Shown: positions 49,237 to 58,649, counted from the first letter of the stretch. The stretch is DNA of 64,000 bases from Crocosphaera sp. UHCC 0190 (GCF_034932065.1 NZ_JAYGHP010000015.1:40600-104599), one strand, 5' to 3'. Notes: generated by a model not told the origin, from the sequence alone. A program made the numbers and translations.

Positions 49237-49496
49237 ATTCCTTGAATCTTATTAATTTCAATAATGATGAGTCAATGGCAGTCCCTGATGAGACTGGGTT
49301 CGTTGACAACAATCAACTCCTTTGTCACATTAGCATCTTTTGGCTAATCCTGACTCAACTAGGGGCAAGATGATGATTAAAAATACATTTGATCTGTATT
49401 AATTCATTAAGTATTGCAACAGCATCACTGAGAAGAGGGGGTCAACCTTTTAAGATTAAAAATTTAATGTCCCATCTCTCAGGAGAAACGTCTTTT

Positions 49497-49763
49497 ATGT
49501 ATTCTATGCTTGTTTTAGCGGCTGCTACTGTCCCCACTACCATTGAATGGAGTCCCAAAGTAGCATTGATCATGATTGTTTGTAATATCGTGGCTATTGC
49601 CTTTGGTAAACTCACCATTGCTAAACCCAGCGAAGGCCCTGCTTTACCTTCTCCTAATATGTTCGGTGGTATGGGAATCGGTGCTTTACTGGGAACCACT
49701 AGCTTTGGTCATATTCTAGGGGCTGGTGTTATTTTAGGTTTAGCTAGTTCAGGCGCTCTCTAA
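49497..49763 (+). CDS. psaK: Photosystem I subunit PsaK
   Basis: 88 residues from ATG 49497, preceded by AGGAGA 9-14 bases upstream; an earlier start would add 36 unlikely residues. PsaK is a two-helix antenna-binding subunit at the edge of photosystem I. The text SPKVALIMIVCNIVAIAFGKLTI and NMFGGMGIGALLGTTSFGHI is diagnostic. Which PsaK isoform this is cannot be decided from sequence alone. Confidence 0.95.
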   Translation: MYSMLVLAAATVPTTIEWSPKVALIMIVCNIVAIAFGKLTIAKPSEGPALPSPNMFGGMGIGALLGTTSFGHILGAGVILGLASSGAL

Positions 49764-49787
49764 TTCTCTGGCCCTCGATCAAAATGA

Positions 49788-49846
49788 GGCGACTGATGGA
49801 AGTTAGCCCTTGGCGGTTAAAATCAGCAGTCGCCCAGTGTTTTTTC
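49788..49846 (+). terminator. Hairpin and T-run after psaK
   Basis: GGCGACTG (49788-49795) pairs perfectly with CAGTCGCC (49827-49834), followed by GTGTTTTTT. The 31-base loop may fold further. It lies 25 bases after psaK. Confidence 0.6.
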
Positions 49847-49961
49847 TGAGATATCATTACAATTTGTTTTCGACCCCTTGGACTGGGTTACGCAATGACA
49901 GATAATGCAATAGAGTTGTTGTCAGCGTTACATCTACCAGGTTCTGGTGAGGAGGTTAGCT

Positions 49962-50195
49962 ATGGTTAAAGCGATTCAATCCCCCACAAGATATACAATT
50001 GAAGTGATTAAAGATGAGGCGGCTCAATTAGTTCGTCAAAAGAAACTATATCGCCAACAGCCTATTTATACTCTCTGCCAGTATATTCCAGCCCGTGAAT
50101 GGCCTGAGGTGGAATGTGAGCTAGAAAGATATGATTTTTTATTGAGAGATCCCATCATCGATCTCTTAAGTCAGGAAGAATGGAGAGAAGATTAA
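49962..50195 (+). CDS. DUF4327 family protein
   Basis: 77 residues from ATG 49962, which has a good GGAGGT ribosome site 5 bases before it. The text YTIEVIKDEAAQLVRQKK, TLCQYIPAREWPEVECELERYDFLLRDPI matches the cyanobacterial DUF4327 family; function unknown. Confidence 0.85.
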   Translation: MVKAIQSPTRYTIEVIKDEAAQLVRQKKLYRQQPIYTLCQYIPAREWPEVECELERYDFLLRDPIIDLLSQEEWRED

Positions 50196-50228
50196 AGCCC
50201 CTTTTTTTGGTTGAGCAATTATAACAAG

Positions 50229-50275
50229 CCGTAACAGGGCCATTTCTCATCAAAGTGGACCCGTTACGGATTTTC
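50229..50275 (+). terminator. Hairpin after the DUF4327 gene
   Basis: CCGTAAC (50229-50235) pairs with GTTACGG (50263-50269), followed by ATTTTCG, 33 bases after the stop. Confidence 0.55.
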
Positions 50276-50366
50276 GTTACCATTTTTGGCCAGGTTTGAC
50301 ATCTCAAGCAGATCAACCGTTGAAAATACCAAAACCTGAATACTCTTATTATTTTAGAAGTGTGAG

Positions 50367-50439
50367 TACCCCCAAGGGAATTCGAATCCCTGTCGCCTCC
50401 GTGAAAGGGAGGTGTCCTAGGCCACTAGACGATGGGGGC
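50367..50439 (-). tRNA. tRNA-Glu (UUC)
   Basis: 73 nt; reverse complement has acceptor stem GCCCCCA/TGGGGGT, D-loop TAGTGGCCTAGGAC, anticodon TTC in CCCTTTCACGGAGG, and T-loop ATTCGAATT. In cyanobacteria tRNA-Glu also feeds 5-aminolevulinate and chlorophyll synthesis through GluTR. It lies downstream of the DUF4327 gene on the other strand. Confidence 0.96.
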
Positions 50440-50522
50440 TTATATTTTTCAGACCTTTATAACTATAACAAGACTTTTTTGCTGTGTCAATAGGGTCTGG
50501 GAAATTTTTTGAGAATACTCAT

Positions 50523-51062
50523 TCAACCCTGTCGCCAACGAGCCAACCTTTCTTGGGACTTGGCATCTAGACAGTTGAATAAAAAACGCCCTTGGCTGCG
50601 CTGACTGTTGCGTTGTTTGCGTTTGACTTGGGAGAAAGAAGTTTGAATGTCACTGGACAAGACTTGGGCAGACATCCATTCTGCCCCATAACCCACCACT
50701 GTTAACTGTTGATCTCGATCTGATGTGGCCACAATGAGACGAGGAGGGGCGGCAGTTTTACCATGAAAAAAAGACGCGCACACCTTTTCTATATAGGTGT
50801 CAGCCGTCTGCGTCCAAGCGGTAAAATAGATGGATAGGTGGGAAGAATGATGTTCGAGAGAGCAAGGACTCTTTTGGTATTGAGAGTCAAAGACAACTTG
50901 GGTTTTGTAACCTTTGTGGGCAGTATAGTTAATTAGGGCTTCCACTAATTCACGCCGCGCTTGTTCAAGTCCGTGGCGATCGCGGGTGTTTTTCAGGGAA
51001 CACCAAGCACCAATTATGTTATAGCCATCGACCAATAGTAAAGGATAGTGGTGAGAATACAT
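50523..51062 (-). CDS. NYN domain protein (YacP-like ribonuclease)
   Basis: About 179 residues from ATG 51062; the longer frame to 51125 adds 21 unlikely residues. The N-terminal YPLLLVDGYNIIGAW, TQVVFDSQY and LIVATSDRDQQLTVVGYGAEW are the three acidic blocks of the NYN/PIN-like nuclease fold. Related to Bacillus YacP/Rae1, which cuts mRNA on the ribosome. It follows the ABC ATPase gene on the same strand. Confidence 0.87.
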   Translation of the reverse strand: MYSHHYPLLLVDGYNIIGAWCSLKNTRDRHGLEQARRELVEALINYTAHKGYKTQVVFDSQYQKSPCSLEHHSSHLSIYFTAWTQTADTYIEKVCASFFHGKTAAPPRLIVATSDRDQQLTVVGYGAEWMSAQVLSSDIQTSFSQVKRKQRNSQRSQGRFLFNCLDAKSQERLARWRQG

Positions 51063-51136
51063 TGTTCTTGAGAGTGACCATAAATTGTTAACATTTTTAA
51101 TCCAAACATTTTCTGATCCTAACAAATAATTGACGT

Positions 51137-51808
51137 TTATGGGGAAGTTTTTGCTAATAATCTAGCCTTAAGTTCTTGGGGATCACCTTGGGCGACGACT
51201 TGGCCGTCTTCGAGTAAAAATGCCCCATCACAGTGATTTAATTCTTCTAAACGATGTGTCACCCATAAAGCGGTAATGCCCCGACTTTTCACTAAATTCT
51301 GCACTTGAATTACTAATTCTCCTTGGGTGTCGGGGTCAAGGAGGGCGGTGGGTTCATCTAAGAGTAAAACAGAACAATGACGGGCGATCGCTCCGGCAAT
51401 AGCAATGCGTTGTTTTTGTCCCCCACTGAGGGCATAAATAGGCCGTCTTTCTAATTCTAGGAGATTAACCGCGCTTAGGGCTTCTCGGACACGATAACGC
51501 ACTTCTAGGGGGGGTAAATTTTCAGAGACTAACCCGAAGGCAATATCAGCCCCCACGGTGGGCATTACCAACTGGCGATCGGGGTTTTGGAAAACAAAGC
51601 CCACAGGTGGTGTCATTTCAATGGTACCGCTTTCGGGGGTTAGGAGGTTCGTGAGAAGTCGTAGTAACGTCGACTTGCCGCTGCCATTAGTGCCTAAAAG
51701 CATCCAAAATTCCCCTTCAGGGACAGCCAGAGAACAGGATTTGAGGACAGGAGCGTTTTCATGCCAGCTAAAGCTGATATTTTGGACGTTTATAGCAAAA
51801 TTGGTCAT
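51137..51808 (-). CDS. ABC transporter ATP-binding protein (CbiO/EcfA-like)
   Basis: 223 residues: Walker A GTNGSGKST (about residue 38), Q-loop VFQNPDRQ, signature LSGGQKQRIAIAGA, Walker B LLLDEPTALLD, and H-loop WVTHRLEELN. The VFQNPDRQLV text is typical of ECF-type ATPases. No membrane partner is adjacent, so the substrate is unknown. Confidence 0.88.
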   Translation of the reverse strand: MTNFAINVQNISFSWHENAPVLKSCSLAVPEGEFWMLLGTNGSGKSTLLRLLTNLLTPESGTIEMTPPVGFVFQNPDRQLVMPTVGADIAFGLVSENLPPLEVRYRVREALSAVNLLELERRPIYALSGGQKQRIAIAGAIARHCSVLLLDEPTALLDPDTQGELVIQVQNLVKSRGITALWVTHRLEELNHCDGAFLLEDGQVVAQGDPQELKARLLAKTSP

Positions 51809-51832
51809 AATCTAAACTTGAGGACAGGGGTT

Positions 51833-52153
51833 TTAATTGTTTTGTTCCGAACTTTTCCTGATTGGCACTTTAATTTGATATTTAGGTAGAGTGGAAATGC
51901 TGCCTCGAAAACCTCTTTTAGATGCCTTCAAGTTTTCATTAAACTCTTTTAATTTAGCGTTAATTGCTGCCAATTCATAAATCATTATACCGCCTAATCC
52001 CAATCCAATCTCAGTATACGAATCAGCCCGAAGTCTTGCTTCTTGGAGTAAATCACCAGATTGTTTAGCCGATTTAAGTGCGACAAAATCATAAAGCCCA
52101 ATTGTAAAAGAAACAAGGGCAATAAGTATCCAAAAATCTCGCAATTTTAACAT
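51833..52153 (-). CDS. Hypothetical membrane protein
   Basis: 106 residues, with one clear membrane helix (FWILIALVSFTIGLYDFVAL) and a second weaker hydrophobic segment (EIGLGLGGIMIYELAAI) with a possible coiled part (NAKLKEFNENLKAS). Basic C-terminus. I recognise no family. It lies 24 bases before the ABC ATPase gene on the same strand. Confidence 0.55.
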   Translation of the reverse strand: MLKLRDFWILIALVSFTIGLYDFVALKSAKQSGDLLQEARLRADSYTEIGLGLGGIMIYELAAINAKLKEFNENLKASKRGFRGSISTLPKYQIKVPIRKSSEQNN

Positions 52154-52334
52154 TAGTTTCTTTTGAACTCATTACCTCAATTTTAACAAGAGAAACCAAT
52201 TTTATTGTGTTTTTGCAATAATCAGCAAAGTTGCCAACATCTTAATCAATTATAAATAAACCAACCCCAGGGAGACAATCAACCAAGGGTTTGTTAAAAT
52301 TCAAGAAGCATTGGCAAACTAAATCTCCCCACCT

Positions 52335-53213
52335 ATGTTTGAAAACTGTCTAATTTGTACGGATTTTGCCGATGGCCTTCATCGTTTAGTTGATTTTGTC
52401 CCTCAACTAGCGATTAATGGTCTGAAGCGCATTGTTTTCCTTCACAGTATCTCTGTTTGGCAAGGAGACAAAGCGGCTAGTGTTGATGAGGAAAAAATTG
52501 CAGAGGCCAAAAAGCGTTTGGCCCCTGCTTTAGAAAAGGTTCCCCAAGGGGTAGAGGTAAAAGTTGAGGTACGATTAGGAAACCCCAAAGACAGCATTTT
52601 GCAGTTAATTGATATTTATAAGATTGATGTGGTATTTACAGGAATGCCTATTCACAATACCTTAGAAGCGCGAATTTTTGGCAGTCACACCCTAGAGTTA
52701 GCCCCCTCAACCCCTACCCCCTTAATGATTCTTCGTCCTCAATTAATTTCCACTTATACTTGTGAAGAATTAGCCTTACGCTGTCAACATTTATGGCGTT
52801 ACTTATTAATTCCCTATAATGATGGCAAATCTGCCCATTATTTGCTGGAAAATATCAAAAAAATGGCGCAAGAACAGCCCAATAATGGATTTAAACACTG
52901 TTTATTATTTTGGGTGATTGATGATGGGGGACGCAATCAAGAATTAACTGAATATCATCTTCAAGAAGCGCAAGAGAAGTTAAACCAAGTTAAGGCAGAA
53001 CTAGAGACTTTAAATCTAAGCGTTAAAACCGAAGTACGTCAAGGCAACCCCTTACAGGAAATCTTAGATGCGGCCCTACACTATGATATTAGTGCGATCG
53101 CCATTGCTTGTGATTATCGCAGTAATATTTTAGAGTGGACAGCCCCTAGTCTAGCCAATGATGTCTTAAACCGTAGTTGGTTTCCTGTTCTTTTCTTCTC
53201 CCCGAAAAAATAG
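52335..53213 (+). CDS. Tandem universal stress protein
   Basis: 292 residues with two Usp-like halves (MFENCLICTDFADGLHRLVDFV; later HLWRYLLIPYNDGKSAHYLL). The first half has VRLGNPKDSILQLIDIYKIDVVFTGMP and SHTLELAPSTPTPLMILRP, the usual beta4/alpha4 motif though without the complete G-2X-G-9X-G loop, so nucleotide binding is uncertain. Role in stress tolerance is inferred. It converges directly on the kinase gene. Confidence 0.8.
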   Translation: MFENCLICTDFADGLHRLVDFVPQLAINGLKRIVFLHSISVWQGDKAASVDEEKIAEAKKRLAPALEKVPQGVEVKVEVRLGNPKDSILQLIDIYKIDVVFTGMPIHNTLEARIFGSHTLELAPSTPTPLMILRPQLISTYTCEELALRCQHLWRYLLIPYNDGKSAHYLLENIKKMAQEQPNNGFKHCLLFWVIDDGGRNQELTEYHLQEAQEKLNQVKAELETLNLSVKTEVRQGNPLQEILDAALHYDISAIAIACDYRSNILEWTAPSLANDVLNRSWFPVLFFSPKK

Positions 53214-54743
53214 CTAAAATTTAGACGCAGTACGGGAAGTGGTATAAGCTGCTTTCAGTTTATTGACAATGCTAGGCTTAAGCTTTTCAAACTCCTGTTT
53301 TAACATTCGTTTGGTGATTTGGGGTTTGCCTCCTCGTAGCAGTTGACTTTTATCAGCCCATTCCTGGAGGTTTTGGCGTTGGTTAGGGGCGATAGTGGTG
53401 TTTAAAACGTGTTGACAACGTTCTCCCTTTTCCAAAGCAAAGAATAAAATACAATAAGAGCCTGATTCTCCCAATAATCGAGCAAACCGTTGGCCTGACG
53501 AAGTTTTTAAATCTAGATAACAGGGAAGCCATCTGGGGCCATATTCACGGTGGTAAAGAACCGTAATCCAGAGAATCATGGGATGGGGACTGGTAATAAA
53601 GACAAATTGATTATAACGAATACTCGACATTCGATTAGCAATATCTTCCTCATTCAACATCACCCAGAGACTGGCAAAGGCTCCTTCGTTAGACCGTAAG
53701 ACATGGGGAAAGACAATTTTTTGCTGAGGTTTATCCTCTGGCCAGGTCATTTTTAAGCAGACATCATCAACTTTTGGTAAGGTTTTTTTACTGGCCGGTT
53801 TATCAACCACCATAGTTGAGTTGGCCACCAGGGTTTCTTGTTGAGATTCCGGTTGACTGGGTTCTAACTTTTCTAACCCCTGTAATAATTCTGTAACGGT
53901 TTGAGGGCGTTCATCAGGGGCTTTAGAAAGACATTTAAAGATGAGACTTTCCAGTCCGGAGGGCAGACTAAGTTTCGGGGGAATAGGTTTAGGTTTTGCG
54001 TAGTGGTGGGCTTCATACCAACCGCCAAAGGAGGAATTTTCGGGAAAAATGGGCATTTCTCCGGTAATCATTTCATACATCATCACGCCCAAACTATAGA
54101 TATCTGAGCGACTATCGAGTTCTTTTCCTTCAATTTGTTCAGGGGAACAATAGGCCAGGGTTCCCATAAATGACTGAGTTTGAGCTTCTCCTGATTGTAC
54201 TAATTTGGCAATACCAAAATCGAGAATTTTGACTAATTCCCCTAAAGCTGGATCATGGGTGACGAGAATGTTACTCGGTTTAATATCACGGTGAATGATA
54301 GGACACATTTCCCCTTCAAACATAATGCCTTTGTGAGCGCATTCCAGTCCAAAACAAATTTGCCGTGTTACTTTTAAAAATCGGGATAGGGATAGGGGGC
54401 GAAACTTAATCACTTCGCTCAGACTTTCCCCATGAAGAAATTCCATCACATAAAAAGGAATTTCTTTTTCATCTACACCATAATCTCGGACTCGAACAAT
54501 ATGATTACTTTTTTCCCCTAATAGGGCAGAAACGGTCGCCTCTCGCTCAAAACGTTCCCGCATCCGATTATTTAGCAAAGCTTGGGACAAGAATTTTACG
54601 GCAACAGTGACACCACCAAGTAATTTATCTTCAGCGCGATACACTTGACCCATCGCACCACTACCAACCAGATCGATCAATTGATAACGGTTAGCCAACA
54701 AACGGCGGTGATGAGCATCTTTCACGGTAACTGGGCGACTCAT
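53214..54743 (-). CDS. Eukaryotic-type Ser/Thr protein kinase
   Basis: 509 residues. The catalytic domain (about residues 18-285) has the glycine loop VGSGAMGQVYRAE, lysine in VAVKFL, HRDIKPSNILV, DFGIAKL, GTLAYCSPEQ and DIYSLGVMMYEM. The C-terminal half after about 300 has no named domain (FPHVLRSNEGAFASLWVMLN) and may be a sensor or ligand domain. There is no membrane helix. The stop overlaps the adjacent convergent Usp gene end-to-end. Confidence 0.9.
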   Translation of the reverse strand: MSRPVTVKDAHHRRLLANRYQLIDLVGSGAMGQVYRAEDKLLGGVTVAVKFLSQALLNNRMRERFEREATVSALLGEKSNHIVRVRDYGVDEKEIPFYVMEFLHGESLSEVIKFRPLSLSRFLKVTRQICFGLECAHKGIMFEGEMCPIIHRDIKPSNILVTHDPALGELVKILDFGIAKLVQSGEAQTQSFMGTLAYCSPEQIEGKELDSRSDIYSLGVMMYEMITGEMPIFPENSSFGGWYEAHHYAKPKPIPPKLSLPSGLESLIFKCLSKAPDERPQTVTELLQGLEKLEPSQPESQQETLVANSTMVVDKPASKKTLPKVDDVCLKMTWPEDKPQQKIVFPHVLRSNEGAFASLWVMLNEEDIANRMSSIRYNQFVFITSPHPMILWITVLYHREYGPRWLPCYLDLKTSSGQRFARLLGESGSYCILFFALEKGERCQHVLNTTIAPNQRQNLQEWADKSQLLRGGKPQITKRMLKQEFEKLKPSIVNKLKAAYTTSRTASKF

Positions 54744-54817
54744 AATGTTTCATCAAGGATTCGGTAGGGTGAGTAATTAGGGGCTAGGAAAAAGAGTTAT
54801 TTTAGGAGAAAACCCTG

Positions 54818-55261
54818 TTAAGGTTGGCGTTCTAGGGTGGCTTCCATGGTACTGGTCAGGTAATGACCGGCCAGGATGCCACTGGAGAAGTGATAAGTAT
54901 TATTATTGAGGCGGTAGAAGGTTTCAAAGCCACTGCGTCGTTGGCGATCGCCTAAAACCCAATAGCGTTGGATAATGGACTCAGGGCCGATCCAACCTTC
55001 CCCCTCTACTTTTCCGAGTAAGCTTTGCTGAAGAACATAGGTGTACTGGCGTTCCTCCCCATCTAAGCGACCCCGGTATTGAAAGGAGATTTCAGGGCGA
55101 TCGCTGCCTGGAAACACCAGTTTTGTGACCATGGTGAACCAATTATCCTGACTCCAGGCCACGATACTCCTACCTTTGACGGGTAGGGGCAATTCACTGC
55201 GTTCTAGCCAATTTCCTTCAATCGTCCAGCGTCCACTTTCCATTAAAAAGCTATGGGTCAA
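54818..55261 (-). CDS. Hypothetical protein, beta-rich
   Basis: 147 residues read from TTG 55261, which has AAGGAG 8 bases before it; the ATG at 55243 is an alternative. The sequence is strand-rich with many Trp and Gly residues (GRWTIEGNWLERSELPLP, RQYTYVLQQSLLGKVEGEGW), with no signal peptide. I do not recognise it. It lies 74 bases before the kinase gene on the same strand and may be co-transcribed. Confidence 0.6.
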   Translation of the reverse strand: MTHSFLMESGRWTIEGNWLERSELPLPVKGRSIVAWSQDNWFTMVTKLVFPGSDRPEISFQYRGRLDGEERQYTYVLQQSLLGKVEGEGWIGPESIIQRYWVLGDRQRRSGFETFYRLNNNTYHFSSGILAGHYLTSTMEATLERQP

Positions 55262-55412
55262 GATACCACTCCTTAATCTCCTAACAATTTTGATCGAGAT
55301 CCTCTGGGGACAGGGTAACTCTCAGGTTTCTCTACTTTAGATTTCCCGAAAATCACAGAAAACTAACAGTTTCTTAAAATTCATTGTTTTAATGCCTCAA
55401 TCCCATATTATT

Positions 55413-55440
55413 GTAGGGGTTTAACAGTGTTAAACCCTTG
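55413..55440. repeat. 28-bp palindrome-like element, GGGTTTAACA arms
   Basis: GTAGGGG start, then a 10-bp stem (55418-55427 region, GGGTTTAACA facing TGTTAAACCC). The right end is CCCTTG rather than CCCCTAC, so it is a degenerate or distinct member. It lies before anmK. Confidence 0.6.
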
Positions 55441-55451
55441 AACATTCATCT

Positions 55452-56594
55452 TTAAAGAGGAAGATGAATTTCTCCCAGTAACATTGCTTGTTTTGCCCCT
55501 GTCACCTTCGGTAAATTGCCTGGAACACCACTGAAACGCCAATAAGCTAAGACGGCAAAGGCGATCGCTTCTTTAAAATCACTGTTCATGCCAACTTCAT
55601 CAGTGATTTTTACTGTGGTTGAATCAGGACAATGATATTGAATCCTCTCTTTTAAGTATAGATTGCGACTGCCTCCGCCACACAATAATATTTCATCGAT
55701 GGGTTCTTGAATAAATTGATAATAACTATCAGCAATGGAAGCAGCCGTAAAATCGGTAATGGTGGCTAAAAAGTCGGTTTCTGATAACTTTTCTGTTTGT
55801 GCATCTTGCCAACATTTTTCTAAATAGTCTGGGCCAAATAATTCTCTTCCGGTAGATTTGGGGGGTATTTGTTTAAAGAAGTCCTGAGCTAACCATTGTT
55901 TAATTAATCTTTGATGGGGGGTTCCTTTGGCGGCCCATTCGCCATTTTTATCGTAGGTTTTTTGACCATTGGTTAGTTTCTGAACCGTGAGGTCAATTAA
56001 GACATTACCTGGCCCTGTATCCCAGCCAATAATATTGGTTTCCCAGTCTTTTTGTTGATGGGGAGGTAAATAAGTAACGTTACCAATTCCCCCAATATTT
56101 TGTACACAACGATGATATTTTGGATGACTTAAGACATAAGCATCTATTTTTGAGACTAAGGGCGCACCTTGTCCTCCGGCGGCGATATCTGCTACCCGCA
56201 AGTTACTAATCGTAGTAATTCTTGTTAAATTAGCAATCATTTCTCCTCTACCAATTTGTAAACTATAACCTAATATTTCTTTGGTTGGTGGACGATGAAA
56301 GATTGTTTGTCCATGGGAACCGATTAATCCTGCGGGGGGATTATTGGCTTTAATTTTGTTGACAGCTTCGACAAAAGACAAAGCGATCTCATCATCTAAT
56401 TGGGCTAATTCTTCCATTGATATTGATTTTCCCCCACATACTTCTAAGATTTTATTTCTGATTTTTTCAGGATAAAAATGGGTGATTCCCGATAAAAATT
56501 TTATGTTTAAATCAAGTTCTTTACCTGTAATTTCAACGAAAGCGGCATCAATTCCATCCACAGATGTGCCACTCATTAACCCAATACAATACAT
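55452..56594 (-). CDS. anmK: Anhydro-N-acetylmuramic acid kinase
   Basis: Phosphorylates and opens anhydroMurNAc released from cell-wall turnover, making MurNAc-6-P. 380 residues; MYCIGLMSGTSVDGIDAAFV at the start is the ASKHA ATP-binding signature, with GSHGQTIFHRPP, NIGGIGNVTYLPP and EILLCGGGSRN further on. Length is normal. Confidence 0.94.
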   Translation of the reverse strand: MYCIGLMSGTSVDGIDAAFVEITGKELDLNIKFLSGITHFYPEKIRNKILEVCGGKSISMEELAQLDDEIALSFVEAVNKIKANNPPAGLIGSHGQTIFHRPPTKEILGYSLQIGRGEMIANLTRITTISNLRVADIAAGGQGAPLVSKIDAYVLSHPKYHRCVQNIGGIGNVTYLPPHQQKDWETNIIGWDTGPGNVLIDLTVQKLTNGQKTYDKNGEWAAKGTPHQRLIKQWLAQDFFKQIPPKSTGRELFGPDYLEKCWQDAQTEKLSETDFLATITDFTAASIADSYYQFIQEPIDEILLCGGGSRNLYLKERIQYHCPDSTTVKITDEVGMNSDFKEAIAFAVLAYWRFSGVPGNLPKVTGAKQAMLLGEIHLPL

Positions 56595-56670
56595 AAATTT
56601 ACATTTCCTAATTATAGTTAATAATTAATAGACGCTAAAATAAAGATAATAGTTCACCTAGTAACCAAAA

Positions 56671-56960
56671 ATGACAGACTCAGGGTTTAATTTTGATTTG
56701 ATGCAAGAAATTATTAAGGATGAACAATGGGAAAAAATACCTAAATTTTATCGGGATAAAGTGGAAGCTTTACTTAATAAAAAATTAGTAGGTTATTTTG
56801 ACACTATTTTTAAAACATTAGAGAAACAAAGAAACAAAGAAACAAAGAAGTAAGAATTATTGACAAAATTGATGGAATAGCAACAGATATCAGCCTGGTT
56901 TCTAGACATTTTTCTAAACTTGATGCCTTTACTTATTATTTATTAATATTGATTCTATAA
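56671..56960 (+). pseudogene. Small gene frameshifted at an 8-bp tandem repeat (possible switch)
   Basis: The frame from ATG 56671 stops after 60 codons (56851-56853), just past three copies of AAACAAAG. With two copies the frame would instead run on to 56958-56960 and encode 93 residues, adding VRIIDKIDGIATDISLVSRH and more. The first part (IIKDEQWEKIPKFYRDKVEALL) reads like a real protein. A hairpin lies 4 bases after the longer stop. I do not know the family. Either a broken gene or a phase-variable one. Confidence 0.55.
56824..56847 (+). repeat. Three tandem copies of AAACAAAG
   Basis: Exact 8-bp units at 56824, 56832 and 56840 inside the small gene. Eight is not a multiple of three, so gain or loss of one unit changes the frame. 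Confidence 0.95.
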
Positions 56961-56964
56961 AGAA

Positions 56965-56984
56965 AAGGCTGTCTACAAAGCCTT
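56965..56984. terminator. Hairpin between the small gene and cdsA
   Basis: AAGGCT pairs with AGCCTT across an 8-base loop. On the minus strand it is followed by TTTTCTTT, so it probably terminates cdsA; it also sits just after the longer stop of the gene on the plus strand. Confidence 0.5.
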
Positions 56985-57012
56985 ATAATCCTTGGTAATA
57001 GAACTACTTTCT

Positions 57013-57909
57013 TTAATGTAACAACGGTAAAAATAAAGTAACAAAATAGTAAACCAAAGGGGCAGTAAATACATAACTATCAGTTCTATCTAAAATGCCT
57101 CCATGGCCGGGAATTAACTGTCCTGAGTCTTTCACCCCCGCATCTCGTTTCATCATGGACTCAGTTAAATCACCCAATAAGCTGACAATACCAATTAATA
57201 CCCCTAATAACATTCCTGTCATATACCAATAGGGCCATTCTAAATACCAAGCCCCCAATTCAGCAATTAAAATACTTCCTAACAAGCCAAAAATTGCCCC
57301 TTCAACAGTCTTTTTTGGACTAATATCGGATAAGCGAGTTTTACCCAACCATTTACCCATAATATAAGCCCCAATATCTGCGGCCCAAATACACCCAAAA
57401 GCCAAAAAAGTTACAGTTAAAGCAGGGGGAAATAATTTAGGTTCTACCCAAGATTCTGGCCAATATCCCATCAAGGATAAGTTACTAAAATTACTGCTGG
57501 CAATATCAACTGTGGGGACAGTTTGAGCAAGTCCTACCCGTAATCTTACCCAATAACTCGGTAAATATCCGCCATAAAATAACCCCAAAACAGAGGTAGA
57601 AATATCAGCAATGGTGGCAAGTTTGGGTTGAAAAAGCAGATAAAAGCAAATTAACGCCCCCGTTAAGGGAAATAAAGCATCTGTTAAATGGGGGGCGATC
57701 GCAGCTATTACTAATAATAACTGAGACACAACTAGGGTGGTTTTGGCAGCGGGGGCGATACCTTTGGCCCTAACCAATTGAAAATATTCTAATTGCCCCA
57801 AAAAGACGATAATACAAAGTCCTAGGGTAAAGTACCATCCCCCAATAATCAGCATTCCGAGGGCCAGGGCAATGGCGATAATTGTAGTGATAATTCGAGT
57901 CCAGGGCAT
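57013..57909 (-). CDS. cdsA: Phosphatidate cytidylyltransferase
   Basis: Makes CDP-diacylglycerol, the precursor of phosphatidylglycerol. 298 residues with about eight membrane segments. The C-terminal CdsA signature is present: SMMKRDAGVKDSGQLIPGHG then GILDRTDSYVF. DIGAYIMGKWLGKTRLSDIS is also conserved. Confidence 0.94.
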   Translation of the reverse strand: MPWTRIITTIIAIALALGMLIIGGWYFTLGLCIIVFLGQLEYFQLVRAKGIAPAAKTTLVVSQLLLVIAAIAPHLTDALFPLTGALICFYLLFQPKLATIADISTSVLGLFYGGYLPSYWVRLRVGLAQTVPTVDIASSNFSNLSLMGYWPESWVEPKLFPPALTVTFLAFGCIWAADIGAYIMGKWLGKTRLSDISPKKTVEGAIFGLLGSILIAELGAWYLEWPYWYMTGMLLGVLIGIVSLLGDLTESMMKRDAGVKDSGQLIPGHGGILDRTDSYVFTAPLVYYFVTLFLPLLH

Positions 57910-58049
57910 AAGCTAGGATAAGATAGGGTGAGGAAGAGGGGCAAGATATGTTAAGAATTCCTTATAAAAGGTTAACAAGTCCCACCATTTTAATTGTATA
58001 AAATTCCTGGAATTCCTGGTAGTTGCACCTTTGTCCATGGTACAAAACG

Positions 58050-58649
58050 TTAAAATTTTTCTCCACTGAGAATAAAAATGGGATCGACAGCAGCTAAAGT
58101 TTGATGCACCCCCCTGGTTTCTAAACGGTTCACCCCTGCTTGAACAACCTCGATATTACGCGCTTGTAGTGCCGCGAAGCCCTCTGAAATGAGATAAAGG
58201 GTTTCTAAGTTGGCCGCTGTGGCCACCAGCCTTCCTTCGGGCTTTAAATGTTGCCAGACTTGGGTTATGATCTCTTTGATGGGACTACCGCCTTCAATAC
58301 AGACGCGATCGGGTTGGGGTTGGAGTTCACTGAGACAGTCGGGGGCGTTGCCTTCAAAAATCGTTACATTATTGACCTCAAAGCGATCGCAGTTACGACG
58401 AATTAATTTAGCTACATCTTCATCCCTTTCTACAGCAATAATAGTATTTTCGGGACATAATAAGCCAATTTCTACGGGAATGGTTCCAGTACCAGCCCCA
58501 ATATCCCAGACTACCGAGTCTTTTTTTAATCTTAGAGCAGAAATGAGCAGTAAGCGCACTTCTCGTTTACTGAGGGGAATACCTGGTAAACGTTCAAAGA
58601 GGGTGTCAGGAATACCAGGGGTTTTGTAGGGCCAAAGCATAGTGATCAT
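58050..58649 (-). CDS. cbiT: Precorrin-6Y C5,15-methyltransferase subunit CbiT
   Basis: SAM-dependent methyltransferase/decarboxylase of cobalamin synthesis. The 199-residue form stands without the CbiE half. The Rossmann motif is VVWDIGAGTGTIPVEIGLL, with IAVERDEDVAKLIRRN and the family text CIEGGSPIKEIITQVW. A longer N-terminal frame exists, but MLWPYKTPGIPD is a plausible near-start. CbiE may be elsewhere. Confidence 0.87.
   Translation of the reverse strand: MITMLWPYKTPGIPDTLFERLPGIPLSKREVRLLLISALRLKKDSVVWDIGAGTGTIPVEIGLLCPENTIIAVERDEDVAKLIRRNCDRFEVNNVTIFEGNAPDCLSELQPQPDRVCIEGGSPIKEIITQVWQHLKPEGRLVATAANLETLYLISEGFAALQARNIEVVQAGVNRLETRGVHQTLAAVDPIFILSGEKF

Noticed and set aside
50296..50493. 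65-residue ORF over the tRNA-Glu
   Set aside because: It overlaps the tRNA on the opposite strand and has no protein-like character.
58210..58629. 139-residue antisense ORF in cbiT
   Set aside because: Shadow frame of cbiT.
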